A stretch of DNA of 35,276 nucleotides from CAMTWB01 sp037441775 (lineage in GTDB: Bacteria > Desulfobacterota > Syntrophia > Syntrophales > CAMTWB01): positions 1-35,276 of the forward strand of contig JBBIRO010000034.1 in assembly GCA_037441775.1 (NCBI GenBank), in the 5' to 3' direction. The position numbers were made by a program, and so were the translations under genes. Below the pieces are notes generated by a model. It was not told the origin of the DNA. It worked only from the letters and a program-made list of their open reading frames with translations, and did no database searches. Shown here piece after piece: positions 7,800 through 15,782 of the stretch. How positions within the stretch are numbered: position 1 is the first letter of the stretch; every line of letters begins with the position of its first letter.

Positions 7800-9005
7800 T
7801 TACTCCATACACCTCCCGACAAATTCCACCATATCTTCCGTGGCCTTATGGAACTGCCGGGCGGTCTTCACCAGTGCCGGGTGGGTATTGTATTCATCTC
7901 GGCTGTAACCGTCTTCGCGGTAGGCTCGTTCAAAATACGGGACGCGAAGCAGCTTCGCCAACACCTCTTGCGGAATGTTTTGGTGAATCCGTCCCGCGTC
8001 AAATTTGATGTTGTTTTGGCCGGGGAAATTGATAATCTCTTCGATAAAGGGCGGTGGGCAGGTTACGACAATGGCCGCCCCGGCCTTCTCCTCCAGGTGC
8101 CAGAGTCTTAGCTCGCCGTTTACCGTTGGTCCCACCCGCAGCGAGCAGGAAAGCAGCTTGCTCGGATATTCTCCCTCTTTAAGCAATCGGTAGGCCTTCT
8201 TGAAAATTGCCAGCTCCGCCAGCCGCACCTCTGCTTCCGAAAGCTCGATCCCCACCTGTTGCGCCTCCTCCCGCAGCCCGCCCAAATCGCCGTAGCGGGC
8301 CTCCATGTGGGTGATAACTGAACGCCAGCGGCTCAAGTTCACCTGGTTCTTTTTGGCCTGCTTAAGGCCGCGCGCCACCGTCCGGGCGCAGTCCATCAAC
8401 TGTGGCAGGGTGAATGAAAGGGTGTTGTTCGTGGCAATCCCCCGGGAGGTAAGGATTTCAATGACCTCATAGCCCTCTTTCGTTCCGGGAACTTTAATCA
8501 TGACGTTGGGATTTATGGCGGCAAGGTCTTCGGCCTGTTTAAGCATGGCGTCACGGTTAAAACAATCCCGTGGATCCACCTGGCCGGATAGATAGCCCTC
8601 GCGATAAGCGGTTTTATTAAAGAGGGGCAGGTACATATCGGAACCACGCTTTACAACCTCCTTGTAAAGCAGCCAGAAGAGTGATTCCCGGTCGATGCCG
8701 GGATGTTCTTTGATCATTCCGTAAACCACGGACTGCCAATAGGGCTCGTTATCTTTGATCGCCTGCAGCGACAGCGGCGGGTTGGTTGTAACCCCGCGGA
8801 ACAGGGGCGCCCCGCTGCCATCATTACTGTACATGCGTCCAAGTTGAGCGTTAAGGAGCTCCCGATCTCCGTCCGCCGCCGCCGCCAGCAGCTTGCGGCA
8901 CCAGTTGTCAAAGATCACCGGTGATGAATCCCACCAGATCTCCATTCCCGGACTTGCTTCCACTAGTTTTTCTAAAAGGTTTCTATTTTCCATTCCTGCC
9001 CCCAT
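7800..9005 (-). CDS. Transaldolase-like protein (divergent, about 400 aa)
   Basis: About 400 residues, longer than the 210-320 of common transaldolases. Family signs: WWDSS near the start (strand 1 aspartate), GVTTNPPL at residues 71-78, and NVMIKVPGTKEG with Lys171 at the Schiff-base lysine position, then SRGIATNNTLSFTL. The remaining part is poorly recognisable. It may cleave or form a ketose or a related hydroxy-carbonyl compound by Schiff-base chemistry; the substrate is unknown. Two starts are possible: ATG 9005 or ATG 8993 (with GGGGGCAGGA just before); neither has a strong site. The gene lies between the GntR regulator and ald in a cluster that has no pentose phosphate genes, arguing for a specialised catabolic role. 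A palindrome TGTATATACA lies just upstream. Confidence 0.75.
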   Translation of the reverse strand: MGAGMENRNLLEKLVEASPGMEIWWDSSPVIFDNWCRKLLAAAADGDRELLNAQLGRMYSNDGSGAPLFRGVTTNPPLSLQAIKDNEPYWQSVVYGMIKEHPGIDRESLFWLLYKEVVKRGSDMYLPLFNKTAYREGYLSGQVDPRDCFNRDAMLKQAEDLAAINPNVMIKVPGTKEGYEVIEILTSRGIATNNTLSFTLPQLMDCARTVARGLKQAKKNQVNLSRWRSVITHMEARYGDLGGLREEAQQVGIELSEAEVRLAELAIFKKAYRLLKEGEYPSKLLSCSLRVGPTVNGELRLWHLEEKAGAAIVVTCPPPFIEEIINFPGQNNIKFDAGRIHQNIPQEVLAKLLRVPYFERAYREDGYSRDEYNTHPALVKTARQFHKATEDMVEFVGRCME

Positions 9006-9028
9006 TCGTCTTACTGTGATTGTTTAGA

Positions 9029-9038
9029 TGTATATACA
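9029..9038. promoter_or_regulatory. Candidate GntR/HutC-type operator palindrome
   Basis: TGTATATACA is a perfect 10-bp palindrome in the 54-base gap between the GntR gene and the transaldolase-like gene. Its core GTATATAC fits the GT-N-TA-N-AC pattern described for HutC-subfamily GntR operators. Location about 24 bases before the downstream start codon suits an operator that controls the downstream catabolic genes separately from the transporter. Confidence 0.4.
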
Positions 9039-9059
9039 ACTAGTCCTAAAAAAGCAAGC

Positions 9060-9845
9060 TCAGTTCGTGCTCGGGGCATCATTTTCCTTAATCTGGTAGC
9101 GCCCCAGCTCAACCTCAAAGACGTACTTGTCGCCGCGGTAATAGGAAAACAGTAGCTCCACGGGCAAATTATTTTCATCGTAGGTCAGGCTCTCCATAAA
9201 AAAAGCGGCCGAATTTTCAGCAACGTTGAGGTAGGAGGCAATTTGGCCCGTGAGATTAATCGCCCGAATCGTCTGCTCCGATCTGGCCAGAGAAACGGCA
9301 AAGCGCTCGTAAATGATCCGGTACATCGAGCTGGTGAGGTCCATTTCCAGAATGTCTTTGAAGGTATTCCAGGGAAGGTAGCTTTCTTCATAGATAAACG
9401 GCTCGCCGTCACCGGTTCTAAGGCGTCGGATTGCTACTACCCGGCCCTCCGGCCCCAGGATCAACTTCCTTGCTATAACTTCCTTGGCGGTTTCCGCGCC
9501 TTGCCCGATGATTTTTGTCTCCTCTTTGATACCCAGTTCTCGCAAGTCATCGCTGAAACTGGAGATGCTCTTGAGCTGATGCTTAATCGCCAGAGGGGGA
9601 TGGGCGCAGACGAAGGTGCCAAACCCCTTTTTCTTAACCAATATCCCGGCGGCGGTCAGCTCGGAGATGGCCTGCCGCAGGGTATTGCGATTCACGTTGC
9701 AGATCTGCGCCAGTTCCACCTCGGAGGGTAGCCGGCCGTCCTTATCAAATCTTCCGGACTGAATAAGTTCTTTAATCCAGGAGCCAATCTGGATGTACTT
9801 GGGAATCGGATTCTCCGGATCGATGACGTTCATCAAGGCCACCAT
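9060..9845 (-). CDS. GntR-family transcriptional regulator with UTRA domain (HutC subfamily)
   Basis: 261 residues. Residues about 15-80 form a winged helix-turn-helix typical of GntR: IPKYIQIGSWIKELIQSG, then LPSEVELAQICNVNRNTLRQ and LTAAGILVKKKGFGTFV. Residues about 100-250 form a UTRA effector domain with VIARKLILGPEGRVVAIRRL, PFIYEESYLP and a C-terminal ELLFSYYRGDKYVFEVELGRY. HutC-type regulators usually repress neighbouring uptake or catabolic genes until a small effector binds UTRA. The gene follows the permease stop by 9 bases and precedes the transaldolase-like gene, so it is likely the local regulator. Start may be ATG 9845 or ATG 9833; neither has a strong ribosome-binding site, suggesting translational coupling to the permease. 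Confidence 0.9.
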   Translation of the reverse strand: MVALMNVIDPENPIPKYIQIGSWIKELIQSGRFDKDGRLPSEVELAQICNVNRNTLRQAISELTAAGILVKKKGFGTFVCAHPPLAIKHQLKSISSFSDDLRELGIKEETKIIGQGAETAKEVIARKLILGPEGRVVAIRRLRTGDGEPFIYEESYLPWNTFKDILEMDLTSSMYRIIYERFAVSLARSEQTIRAINLTGQIASYLNVAENSAAFFMESLTYDENNLPVELLFSYYRGDKYVFEVELGRYQIKENDAPSTN

Positions 9846-9854
9846 TAATTTCGG

Positions 9855-11609
9855 CTATTTGGCGCTGCCGGTGCTCATGCCCATGAGAGCCGACCGGCCG
9901 GTGGCCAGCCGCATAATTACCAGGAAAATTATTACGATCAGTACCACCACGGTGCACATGGCGTTGGCGCTGGCGGTGCGGCCATCAACATCCAGGAAGA
10001 TGATCTCGATGGCGGCCAGTTTAACCTTCGCCGAAACGAGAAACAATACGGCGCTGATGGTGGTCATGGCACGCATGAAAAAGAAGGTTGCGGTGGAAAG
10101 GAAGGCCACCTTGGTCAGGGGAAACACAACCCTGGTAAAGGTGGTGACGGGACCGGCGCCCAGGCTCACCGCGGCCTCTTCCACGGATTTGTCAATCTGC
10201 TTCAAATTCGCGGTGCCCGATAGGACCCCCAGCGTGAAATTGGCAATGATGATATTTATGATGATGATCCAGATGGTGCCATAAATAAGAAAATATGGTT
10301 TGTTAAAGGCCAGCACGTATCCCAGGCCAAGCACGACCCCGGGAATCGCCGCGGGCAGGACGGAGAGACTATAGAGCAGCTGCTCGCCTTTGGGCTTTTT
10401 TTTCTCTATGATATAGGCCGCCATAAGGGTCAGGGAGGCTCCCAGAATTGAGACCACCAGCGACACCATGAGGCTGGTCCAGATGGGAGCGTATTTGATG
10501 GCGATAATGTCGCGCAGGACTCCCGGCTCCAAAACCCAATTCCAGAATGTAGTCCAGAGGGGCACGCTTCCCCCCAGGGATGGGAAATTATAATGGGCCA
10601 GGGTAAGGGTAAAGTCGTAAGGCCAGACGCGAACGAAGGAGCCTAAAAAAACTGTTATGAAAACCAGGAGAATACAGCTACAGATCATCGCCGAGTAAAC
10701 GGTGAAGGCCCATTTTTTGAACGGCCGTGACGGCTGCAAGAAGGGTCGGGCCTGCCCGCTGATCAAGGAATAGCTTTTCCGGGTAAGATAATAATTTACC
10801 GTAAAAGCGATGATCGAGGGCACCAGCAGGATGACGCTGATGGTAGCCCCTAGGTCAAAGCGTTGCAGACCGAAGACCTGGGAGACAATTTCCGTTGCCA
10901 AAACGGAATAGTTACCGCCGATGACTACGGGAATGCCGAAATCGGTAATGGTGAGGTTGAAGGTCAGGGCGGCGGCGCTGGCAATGCCATACTTAGCGGA
11001 GGGCAGGGTAACCTTGAAAAAAGTTGCCAGCGGTGAGGCGCCCAGGCTCTGGGCGGCCTCGTCGAGCCGAGTGTCCACCGCCGAAAGCGTGGTGTAGAGG
11101 ATAAAAAGCGCATTGGGAAAACAGTAGAGTATCTCGCCGATGATAATTCCCGTAGCTCCGTAAATATTCCAGTCGGTATCAAAAAGGTAACGCGTGATGA
11201 GCCCGTTGCGACCAAAAAGTAAAATCAGCGCCAGCGCCTGAATGATCGTCGGCGCGATCAGGGGAAAGGTGGAAATCGTATAGAACACTCCCTTGGCCGG
11301 CATGGTGGTCCGCGTAAGGCCGTAGGCAAAAAGAAAGGCCAAAACAGTGGTGATCACCATTGTGATCGTGGATACAAACATGCTGTTGTAGAAAGAACGA
11401 TAGATGCGGGGATTGGAAAAGTAAGCCAAATAGTTCTGAAAAGTGAAAGCCCCGTCCTTGATAAAACTGAGACGGCAGATATCAATGACCGGGTAGAGCA
11501 GAAATACAATCAAGAGAACTAAAAAGAAGACCATGAAGAAGCCGGTAAAAGCGCTATCGGCGGTAAACCAGTTTGCCCAGGACTTGCGTGGAGGCTCCGG
11601 CGCGTTCAT
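9855..11609 (-). CDS. ABC transporter permease, fused two-domain (Fe3+/2-aminoethylphosphonate type)
   Basis: 584 residues with about twelve hydrophobic segments. Two complete MetI-like permease domains are joined in one chain, each with an EAA loop that contacts the ATPase: DEAAQSLGASPLATFFKV at about 183-200 and EEAAVSLGAGPVTTFTRVV at about 476-495. This fused architecture is typical of FbpB-like iron permeases and of the putative 2-aminoethylphosphonate permeases (PhnU2/AepW type). One chain could provide the whole membrane channel. The ATG overlaps the ATPase stop by 4 bases (ATGA), with GGAGAGGG upstream. Substrate cannot be read from the permease alone. Confidence 0.9.
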   Translation of the reverse strand: MNAPEPPRKSWANWFTADSAFTGFFMVFFLVLLIVFLLYPVIDICRLSFIKDGAFTFQNYLAYFSNPRIYRSFYNSMFVSTITMVITTVLAFLFAYGLTRTTMPAKGVFYTISTFPLIAPTIIQALALILLFGRNGLITRYLFDTDWNIYGATGIIIGEILYCFPNALFILYTTLSAVDTRLDEAAQSLGASPLATFFKVTLPSAKYGIASAAALTFNLTITDFGIPVVIGGNYSVLATEIVSQVFGLQRFDLGATISVILLVPSIIAFTVNYYLTRKSYSLISGQARPFLQPSRPFKKWAFTVYSAMICSCILLVFITVFLGSFVRVWPYDFTLTLAHYNFPSLGGSVPLWTTFWNWVLEPGVLRDIIAIKYAPIWTSLMVSLVVSILGASLTLMAAYIIEKKKPKGEQLLYSLSVLPAAIPGVVLGLGYVLAFNKPYFLIYGTIWIIIINIIIANFTLGVLSGTANLKQIDKSVEEAAVSLGAGPVTTFTRVVFPLTKVAFLSTATFFFMRAMTTISAVLFLVSAKVKLAAIEIIFLDVDGRTASANAMCTVVVLIVIIFLVIMRLATGRSALMGMSTGSAK

Positions 11610-12694
11610 CTGCCCTCCTCTCCGGTTGCAAAAACCATAAACGCGTGGGGCGGAAAATAGAGAGTCACCTCATCTCCCTGCTTCAGGAATCGCTGTTCAA
11701 ACTCTTTTTCGATAACATCGGATATTATTTCTTCGCCGGCAGCGTTGATCAAGAGCCGCACGGCGGCGCCCAGGAAAACCACGACATCGATCTTGCCAGA
11801 AACAAGGTTCATTGCCTCCACCTCCTCGGGCAACGGCAACCCCGCTCGGAATACTTCGATATTTTCCGGCCGGATCGCCATCGATACCGGTTCTCCCGTT
11901 TGCGTGCCGCAGGAGGCGACTTTAAACTTTCTTTTCCCCAAATCGACGACATCAGCCGATCGCTTCCCCGTGAAAAAATTTGAGGTGCCGACAAAATCCG
12001 CCACAAAGCTGCAGGAGGGGTTTTTGTAAATATCGATGGGACGGCCAACCTGACGGAACTGTCCGTCCTCCATAACCACCACCCGGTCGGCAATCGAGAG
12101 GGCCTCTTCCTGGTCGTGGGTAACGTGAATCATGGTTTTTTTGAGTTCCTGCTGTAATCTTTTAATCTCGGCCCGCAGCCGCAGTCTGATTTTGGCATCC
12201 AGCGCGCTCAAGGGTTCATCCAAAAGCAGCACCTGGGGGTCCGGGGCCAGGGCGCGCACCAGAGCCACCCGTTGCTGCTGCCCGCCGCTTAGCTGGGCCG
12301 GGTAGAGCGAGCGCCAGCCGGACAGGCCGATTAAATCCAACATCACATCAACGCGCTCGGCAATTGTCTTTTTGGGCACCTTCCTCATCTTGAGGCCAAA
12401 GGCGATGTTCTCCTCCACGGTCATATTGGGAAACAAAGCGTAGGATTGAAAAACAATGCCGAATTCCCTCTTCTTGGGCGGGAGATCGTTAATCACCTGA
12501 TCGCCGAAAATCACGGCCCCCGCGGTAACCGTTTCAAAACCGGTGATCATTCTAAGCACGGTGGTTTTTCCGCAGCCGCTGGGCCCCAGGAAACAGATGA
12601 ATTCCCCCTCCTGAATCTCCAGATTGACCTGATCCACCGCCGTAAGTTTACCGTAACGTTTGGTAAGGTTTTCCAGCCTGAGGTTTCTACCCAT
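11606..12694 (-). CDS. ABC transporter ATP-binding protein (PotA/FbpC/PhnT-like)
   Basis: 362 residues. The nucleotide-binding domain shows Walker A GPSGCGKTT (37-45), the Q-loop glutamine (Gln83, FQSYALF), signature LSGGQQQ from residue 135, Walker B VLLLDEPLSALD with Glu160, and the switch histidine His193 (IHVTHDQEEAL). The C-terminal 120 residues form a TOBE-type regulatory domain with MAIRPENIEVF. It powers import through the fused permease encoded next, which its stop codon overlaps by 4 bases. Start ATG has GGGAG 8 bases upstream. It is separated from the solute-binding protein gene by 130 bases containing a hairpin. Confidence 0.93.
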   Translation of the reverse strand: MGRNLRLENLTKRYGKLTAVDQVNLEIQEGEFICFLGPSGCGKTTVLRMITGFETVTAGAVIFGDQVINDLPPKKREFGIVFQSYALFPNMTVEENIAFGLKMRKVPKKTIAERVDVMLDLIGLSGWRSLYPAQLSGGQQQRVALVRALAPDPQVLLLDEPLSALDAKIRLRLRAEIKRLQQELKKTMIHVTHDQEEALSIADRVVVMEDGQFRQVGRPIDIYKNPSCSFVADFVGTSNFFTGKRSADVVDLGKRKFKVASCGTQTGEPVSMAIRPENIEVFRAGLPLPEEVEAMNLVSGKIDVVVFLGAAVRLLINAAGEEIISDVIEKEFEQRFLKQGDEVTLYFPPHAFMVFATGEEGR

Positions 12695-12714
12695 TTAGCA
12701 TCTCCCGCTTAGAT

Positions 12715-12730
12715 GTTGAGATATCTATAC
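12715..12730. promoter_or_regulatory. Imperfect palindrome upstream of ABC ATPase gene
   Basis: GTTGAGATATCTATAC is symmetric at 12 of 16 positions around AGATATCT. It lies 20-36 bases before the ATPase start. Read on the minus strand it contains GTATAGAT, a partial match to the GT-N-TA-N-AC pattern. Possible regulator site or chance. Confidence 0.25.
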
Positions 12731-12761
12731 AGTAACGTGGCAAAAAAATGATAATGTTCAT

Positions 12762-12802
12762 GGTTCACGGTTAGAGTTCGGATAACCTAAAAACCGTGAA
12801 CC
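12762..12802. terminator. Intergenic hairpin between solute-binding protein and ATPase genes
   Basis: GGTTCACGGTT (12762-12772) is perfectly complementary to AACCGTGAACC (12792-12802), a stem of 11 bp with a 19-base loop. It lies 22 bases after the stop of the solute-binding protein gene, with a T-run (TTTTTTT) 14 bases beyond the stem on the minus strand. It could be a leaky terminator or an mRNA-stabilising 3' structure, which would give more binding protein than permease and ATPase. Confidence 0.5.
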
Positions 12803-12824
12803 GTGACCCTGGAAAATGCCAGCT

Positions 12825-13832
12825 TTATTTCTGGAAGAGACCTTCCCACTTTTTCTTGATGGCTTCGCTGTTTCTGGCCTGCCAGTTGAAATCCATGGGA
12901 TATAGCTTGATATCCGACAGTTTGGGCAGATCCGGCCGGGTGGGGATCCCGGGGAGGGTTACGCCGTATTTGAATTTCGCATACTCCCTCATCGCGCCTT
13001 CACTGATCGCCCAGTCGAGGAAGCGCCGTGCGGCGCGCGGATTTTTAGCGCCCTTCAAAAGGGCGTTGGCCTCCACTTCATAGCCCGCCCCTTCGATGGG
13101 GAAGACAAATTCCACCGGGAAACCCTGTTTTTTCAGTTCCGCCACGACGAAATCAAAGGAGGCGCCCACGGCAAATTCGCCGGCGGCGGTCATTCGGGCC
13201 GGCCGGGACCCGCTTTTAATGTACTGGCCGATGTTGGCGTCCAGCTTCTTCAAAAAATCCCAGCCATCTTCCTTGCCCTCCTTCGCTCCGTTCATCTGAA
13301 GAATGCTGGAAACCTGCAGAAATCCGGTTCCTGAGGCCACCGGATTGGGCATGGTGACGAGCCCCTTGAATCTCGGATCCAGCAGATCGTGCCATCCTTT
13401 GGGCATGGGCAGGTTCTTTTCTTTGAGAACCTTGGTGTTCACGCAGAAGGCGGCGATATACATGTCCATGCCGACGTAAAGATGCTGGGGATGAACAAAT
13501 CGCTGATCAAGCTTCTCTACCCCCCTGGGTTTATAGGATTCAAAGAGGCCACGGGGGATGAATTCTTCCATGCCCGTAACCGCCCATCCCCAGACCAGGT
13601 CTGCCTGGGGATTATCCTTTTCGGCCAGCATCCGTGCGCCGAGCTCGCCCGTGGAAAGGCGGATAATGTCAATCTGCAGATCCGGCATTTCCTTTCGGGC
13701 CAGTTCCAGATACTTTACCGTCTCGTCCGTCTCCAGGGAGGTGTAGATTGTCACCTTTTCCCGGGCCGCGGCCCCAGTGGCCAAAACCAACGCGAGGAAA
13801 CACAAAACAAGCAATCCTGCTAATTTTCTCAT
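12825..13832 (-). CDS. ABC transporter periplasmic solute-binding protein (Fe3+/2-aminoethylphosphonate family)
   Basis: 335 residues. The start is ATG 13832, preceded by AAGGAGG at 7 bases. A clear signal peptide MRKLAGLLVLCFLALVLA ends near TGAAA, so the mature protein begins about REKVTIYTSLE. This VTIYTS strand and the later DLVWGW, GLVTMPNPVASGTG and FDFVVAELKKQG segments match family 1/6 binding proteins that carry ferric iron, thiamine, polyamines or 2-aminoethylphosphonate. It is the first gene of the minus-strand cluster. The order binding protein, ATPase, fused permease is that of putative 2-aminoethylphosphonate importers. The nearby metabolic genes argue for an organic, nitrogen-containing ligand over iron, but this is inference. 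Confidence 0.9.
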   Translation of the reverse strand: MRKLAGLLVLCFLALVLATGAAAREKVTIYTSLETDETVKYLELARKEMPDLQIDIIRLSTGELGARMLAEKDNPQADLVWGWAVTGMEEFIPRGLFESYKPRGVEKLDQRFVHPQHLYVGMDMYIAAFCVNTKVLKEKNLPMPKGWHDLLDPRFKGLVTMPNPVASGTGFLQVSSILQMNGAKEGKEDGWDFLKKLDANIGQYIKSGSRPARMTAAGEFAVGASFDFVVAELKKQGFPVEFVFPIEGAGYEVEANALLKGAKNPRAARRFLDWAISEGAMREYAKFKYGVTLPGIPTRPDLPKLSDIKLYPMDFNWQARNSEAIKKKWEGLFQK

Positions 13833-13880
13833 TTGATTAACCTCCTTTTTTTGTTTGACAGGGCTTTTTGGAAAACCGAC

Positions 13881-13892
13881 TTCTAGACCACT
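13881..13892. promoter_or_regulatory. Candidate half-palindromic operator upstream of solute-binding protein
   Basis: On the minus strand this reads AGTGGTCTAGAA. The first eleven bases match the left part of the known DasR/NagR-type site (AGTGGTCTAGACCACT) of UTRA-domain GntR regulators, but the right half is degraded. It lies 49-60 bases before the start of the first cluster gene. Suggestive only. Confidence 0.3.
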
Positions 13893-13931
13893 AAAGAAAA
13901 CCGCGTAAAAAATCACAAAAACTTTGAATTT

Positions 13932-14062
13932 GGGACGGCTTTGTAAAAAGGCCGCAAGGTTTGAGCGCGTAAACCATGAGCGATGAGGCGTACTTTCCGT
14001 ACGTCTTGGTGACGAGGGATTTAGCTTGAACGCCGCATCCGGACTTTTTACCGCGTCGTCGA
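13932..14062. repeat. Intergenic imperfect palindromic repeat, copy 1
   Basis: About 130 bp whose two halves are imperfect inverted copies: the left end GGGACGGCTTTGTAAAAAGG is mirrored by CCGGACTTTTTACCGCGTCG at the right end, and the centre is GGCGTACTTTCCGTACGTC. A second diverged copy is found in the opposite orientation at 17051-17156, and one end of the element recurs at 35045-35073. Such elements could fold into a long RNA or DNA hairpin. They carry no gene. Confidence 0.75.
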
Positions 14063-14516
14063 CTAAAGGAAACATTAAATACGGAACTGGTCGTTCCATA
14101 CCTAAAATAATTCCTAAGGTCAATCTTTATATAAATCGGAGGTCCGCGACAAAAACGCCGGTATCCTCAAGGTTGATGAACTCGAAAAAAAGTAACGGTC
14201 TTTGACTATTGCCAAAAAAGACGCGGGCTAAAAAGGCCCGTGACTACAGGGCGGCGGTTCATTCGCTACAGGATAACGGAGCGGCGCACCAGTATTTACC
14301 GGTCCCCGGCTATTTTTGACAAAAAATGCGCGCGAAAAACGGAATAGCCAACCAGGGGGAGGGCTTTAAAAAAATGTCATCGGGAGCCTGACGCTGCTGT
14401 GGCCGCAGGGCATTTGGGATTTGTTTTTTTTTTTGAATCTGTTAAAAGTTGGCGAGCGCCCTTTAGCATAGGCAGGGATTGCATTACCTGGATTGTTGAC
14501 CTCAAAGATGTAAATT

Positions 14517-15782
14517 TTGGACGAACTGTTTGATCTGAAAATTTTTTTAATTTTTTTCCTCTCCATTATGTCGGGACTCTTCTCATGTTCCGAAACAGCG
14601 CTTTTCTCCTTGAATCCATTGCAAATCCACAAGATGGAAGAGGATAAATCCCCGTTTATAACCTTTGTCCGGCGGCTTTTAGCCCAGCCCCGGCGCCTGC
14701 TCATCACGATTATTGTGGGCAATGAAGCGATAAATATCATCATCACCATCCTGATTACATCCGTTTTTGTTTCACTTTTTGCCGCCTCCGGTCTGTGGCT
14801 GGTAATCGCTTTGGCCACCCCCTTTACGATCATCCTTAATGAGGCCATCCCAAAGACACTAGGAGTTACCCAGCCGAGGGTCTATTCAGCATTTCTGTCG
14901 CCGGTGATCTGGATTTTCTACCGTCTTTTGCGGCCGGTCAGTTGGCTTTTCGAAAAGGCGGCCGGGTTATTGATTGTGTTCTTTCCGCGAGGGAATCTTA
15001 AAGAAGAGAAATATCTCACTGAGGGGGAGTTTAAGGAACTCATAGACGCAGGCCGGGAGGAGGGCGCCCTGGAAGATGTGCAGCGTGACCTTATCCACCG
15101 GGTATTTCTGATGAATGATCAGCCTGTTTCGGAGGTGATGACCCCGCGGGTTGATATGTTCTGCCTACCCATTTCCTTGGGGCGGGAAGGTCTTACGGAG
15201 GAGATAATCCGCTCCCGATATTCCCGCGTCCCCATATACGGGGTGGACCGGGATGACATCCTGGGGATCCTGATGATTCGGGATCTGAGTCCGCCGGATA
15301 AAGGCCATGACCCCGCTGACGTGGAACGTCTTTTAAAGCGCCCCTACTTTGTCCCCATGGAAATGACCGTAGGCAGGCTGCTGCTTGATTTTCAGACCAG
15401 GCAGATCCAGATGGCCATTGTCGTCGATGAATTCGGCGGTGTTTCCGGGATGCTGACCCTGGAGGATATTCTGGAGAATCTCTTTTCCGATCTGTTCGAC
15501 GATCACGGTCTTAGGGATGGGATGAAAAAGAAGGTAGAAGAAAAGACCTGGCTCGTTTCCGGACGCCTGCCCATCGATGAGCTGCAGGATATCGTCGGGT
15601 TCGATATTCCTGTCGATGAAGTTGATACCGTTGGCGGCTTTGTTTTTCACCTATTCGGCAAGCTGCCGGCTCGTGGTCAGTCTGTGGATTATGGATCCGT
15701 CACGTTTACCGTGGTCGAGATGAAACGGGCTCGAATCTGGAAGGTCATGATAAAAATGAGGGAGGAGACGCCAAATGGATAG
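14517..15782 (+). CDS. CNNM/CorC-family membrane protein with CBS domains (first of pair)
   Basis: 421 residues. The N-terminal DUF21 transmembrane domain (about 1-170) begins with a hydrophobic helix and FSCSETALFSL, the hallmark motif (normally FSGSETAL). A CBS pair follows (about 195-310: VSEVMTPRVDMFCLP, YSRVPIYGVDRDDILGILMI, MAIVVDEFGGVSGMLTLEDILE), then a CorC_HlyC domain (about 330-415: GRLPIDELQDIVG). Family members are linked to Mg2+/Co2+ efflux and are also called haemolysin-like. The start is probably TTG 14517, because an in-frame stop lies immediately upstream and the family N terminus requires this segment; no strong ribosome-binding site is seen. ATG 14568 is the alternative. 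Overlaps the next gene by 8 bases. Confidence 0.88.
   Translation: MDELFDLKIFLIFFLSIMSGLFSCSETALFSLNPLQIHKMEEDKSPFITFVRRLLAQPRRLLITIIVGNEAINIIITILITSVFVSLFAASGLWLVIALATPFTIILNEAIPKTLGVTQPRVYSAFLSPVIWIFYRLLRPVSWLFEKAAGLLIVFFPRGNLKEEKYLTEGEFKELIDAGREEGALEDVQRDLIHRVFLMNDQPVSEVMTPRVDMFCLPISLGREGLTEEIIRSRYSRVPIYGVDRDDILGILMIRDLSPPDKGHDPADVERLLKRPYFVPMEMTVGRLLLDFQTRQIQMAIVVDEFGGVSGMLTLEDILENLFSDLFDDHGLRDGMKKKVEEKTWLVSGRLPIDELQDIVGFDIPVDEVDTVGGFVFHLFGKLPARGQSVDYGSVTFTVVEMKRARIWKVMIKMREETPNG

Larger units (their letters stand above)
13833..14516. other. Divergent intergenic region, about 680 bp, repeat and promoter region
   Basis: No convincing gene. It holds a long imperfect palindromic repeat (13932-14062), a candidate operator (13881-13892), a dyad GGAAC-TGGTC-GTTCC (14083-14097), a short hairpin CGGGC/GCCCG (14224-14240) and an 11-T run (14424-14434). 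An open frame that would extend the solute-binding protein upstream to 14123 crosses the repeat and is not protein-like. Promoters for both the minus-strand transporter cluster and the plus-strand CNNM genes must lie here; the best minus-strand -35-like element is TTGACC near 14120. Confidence 0.6.

Noticed and set aside
13833..14123. Upstream extension of the solute-binding protein frame
   Set aside because: It crosses the palindromic repeat, lacks a start with a ribosome-binding site, and would bury the clear signal peptide and AAGGAGG site at 13832.
14366..14848. Minus-strand open frame of 160 codons
   Set aside because: It overlaps the start of the CNNM gene, lacks a start signal, and its composition is that of an antisense shadow.
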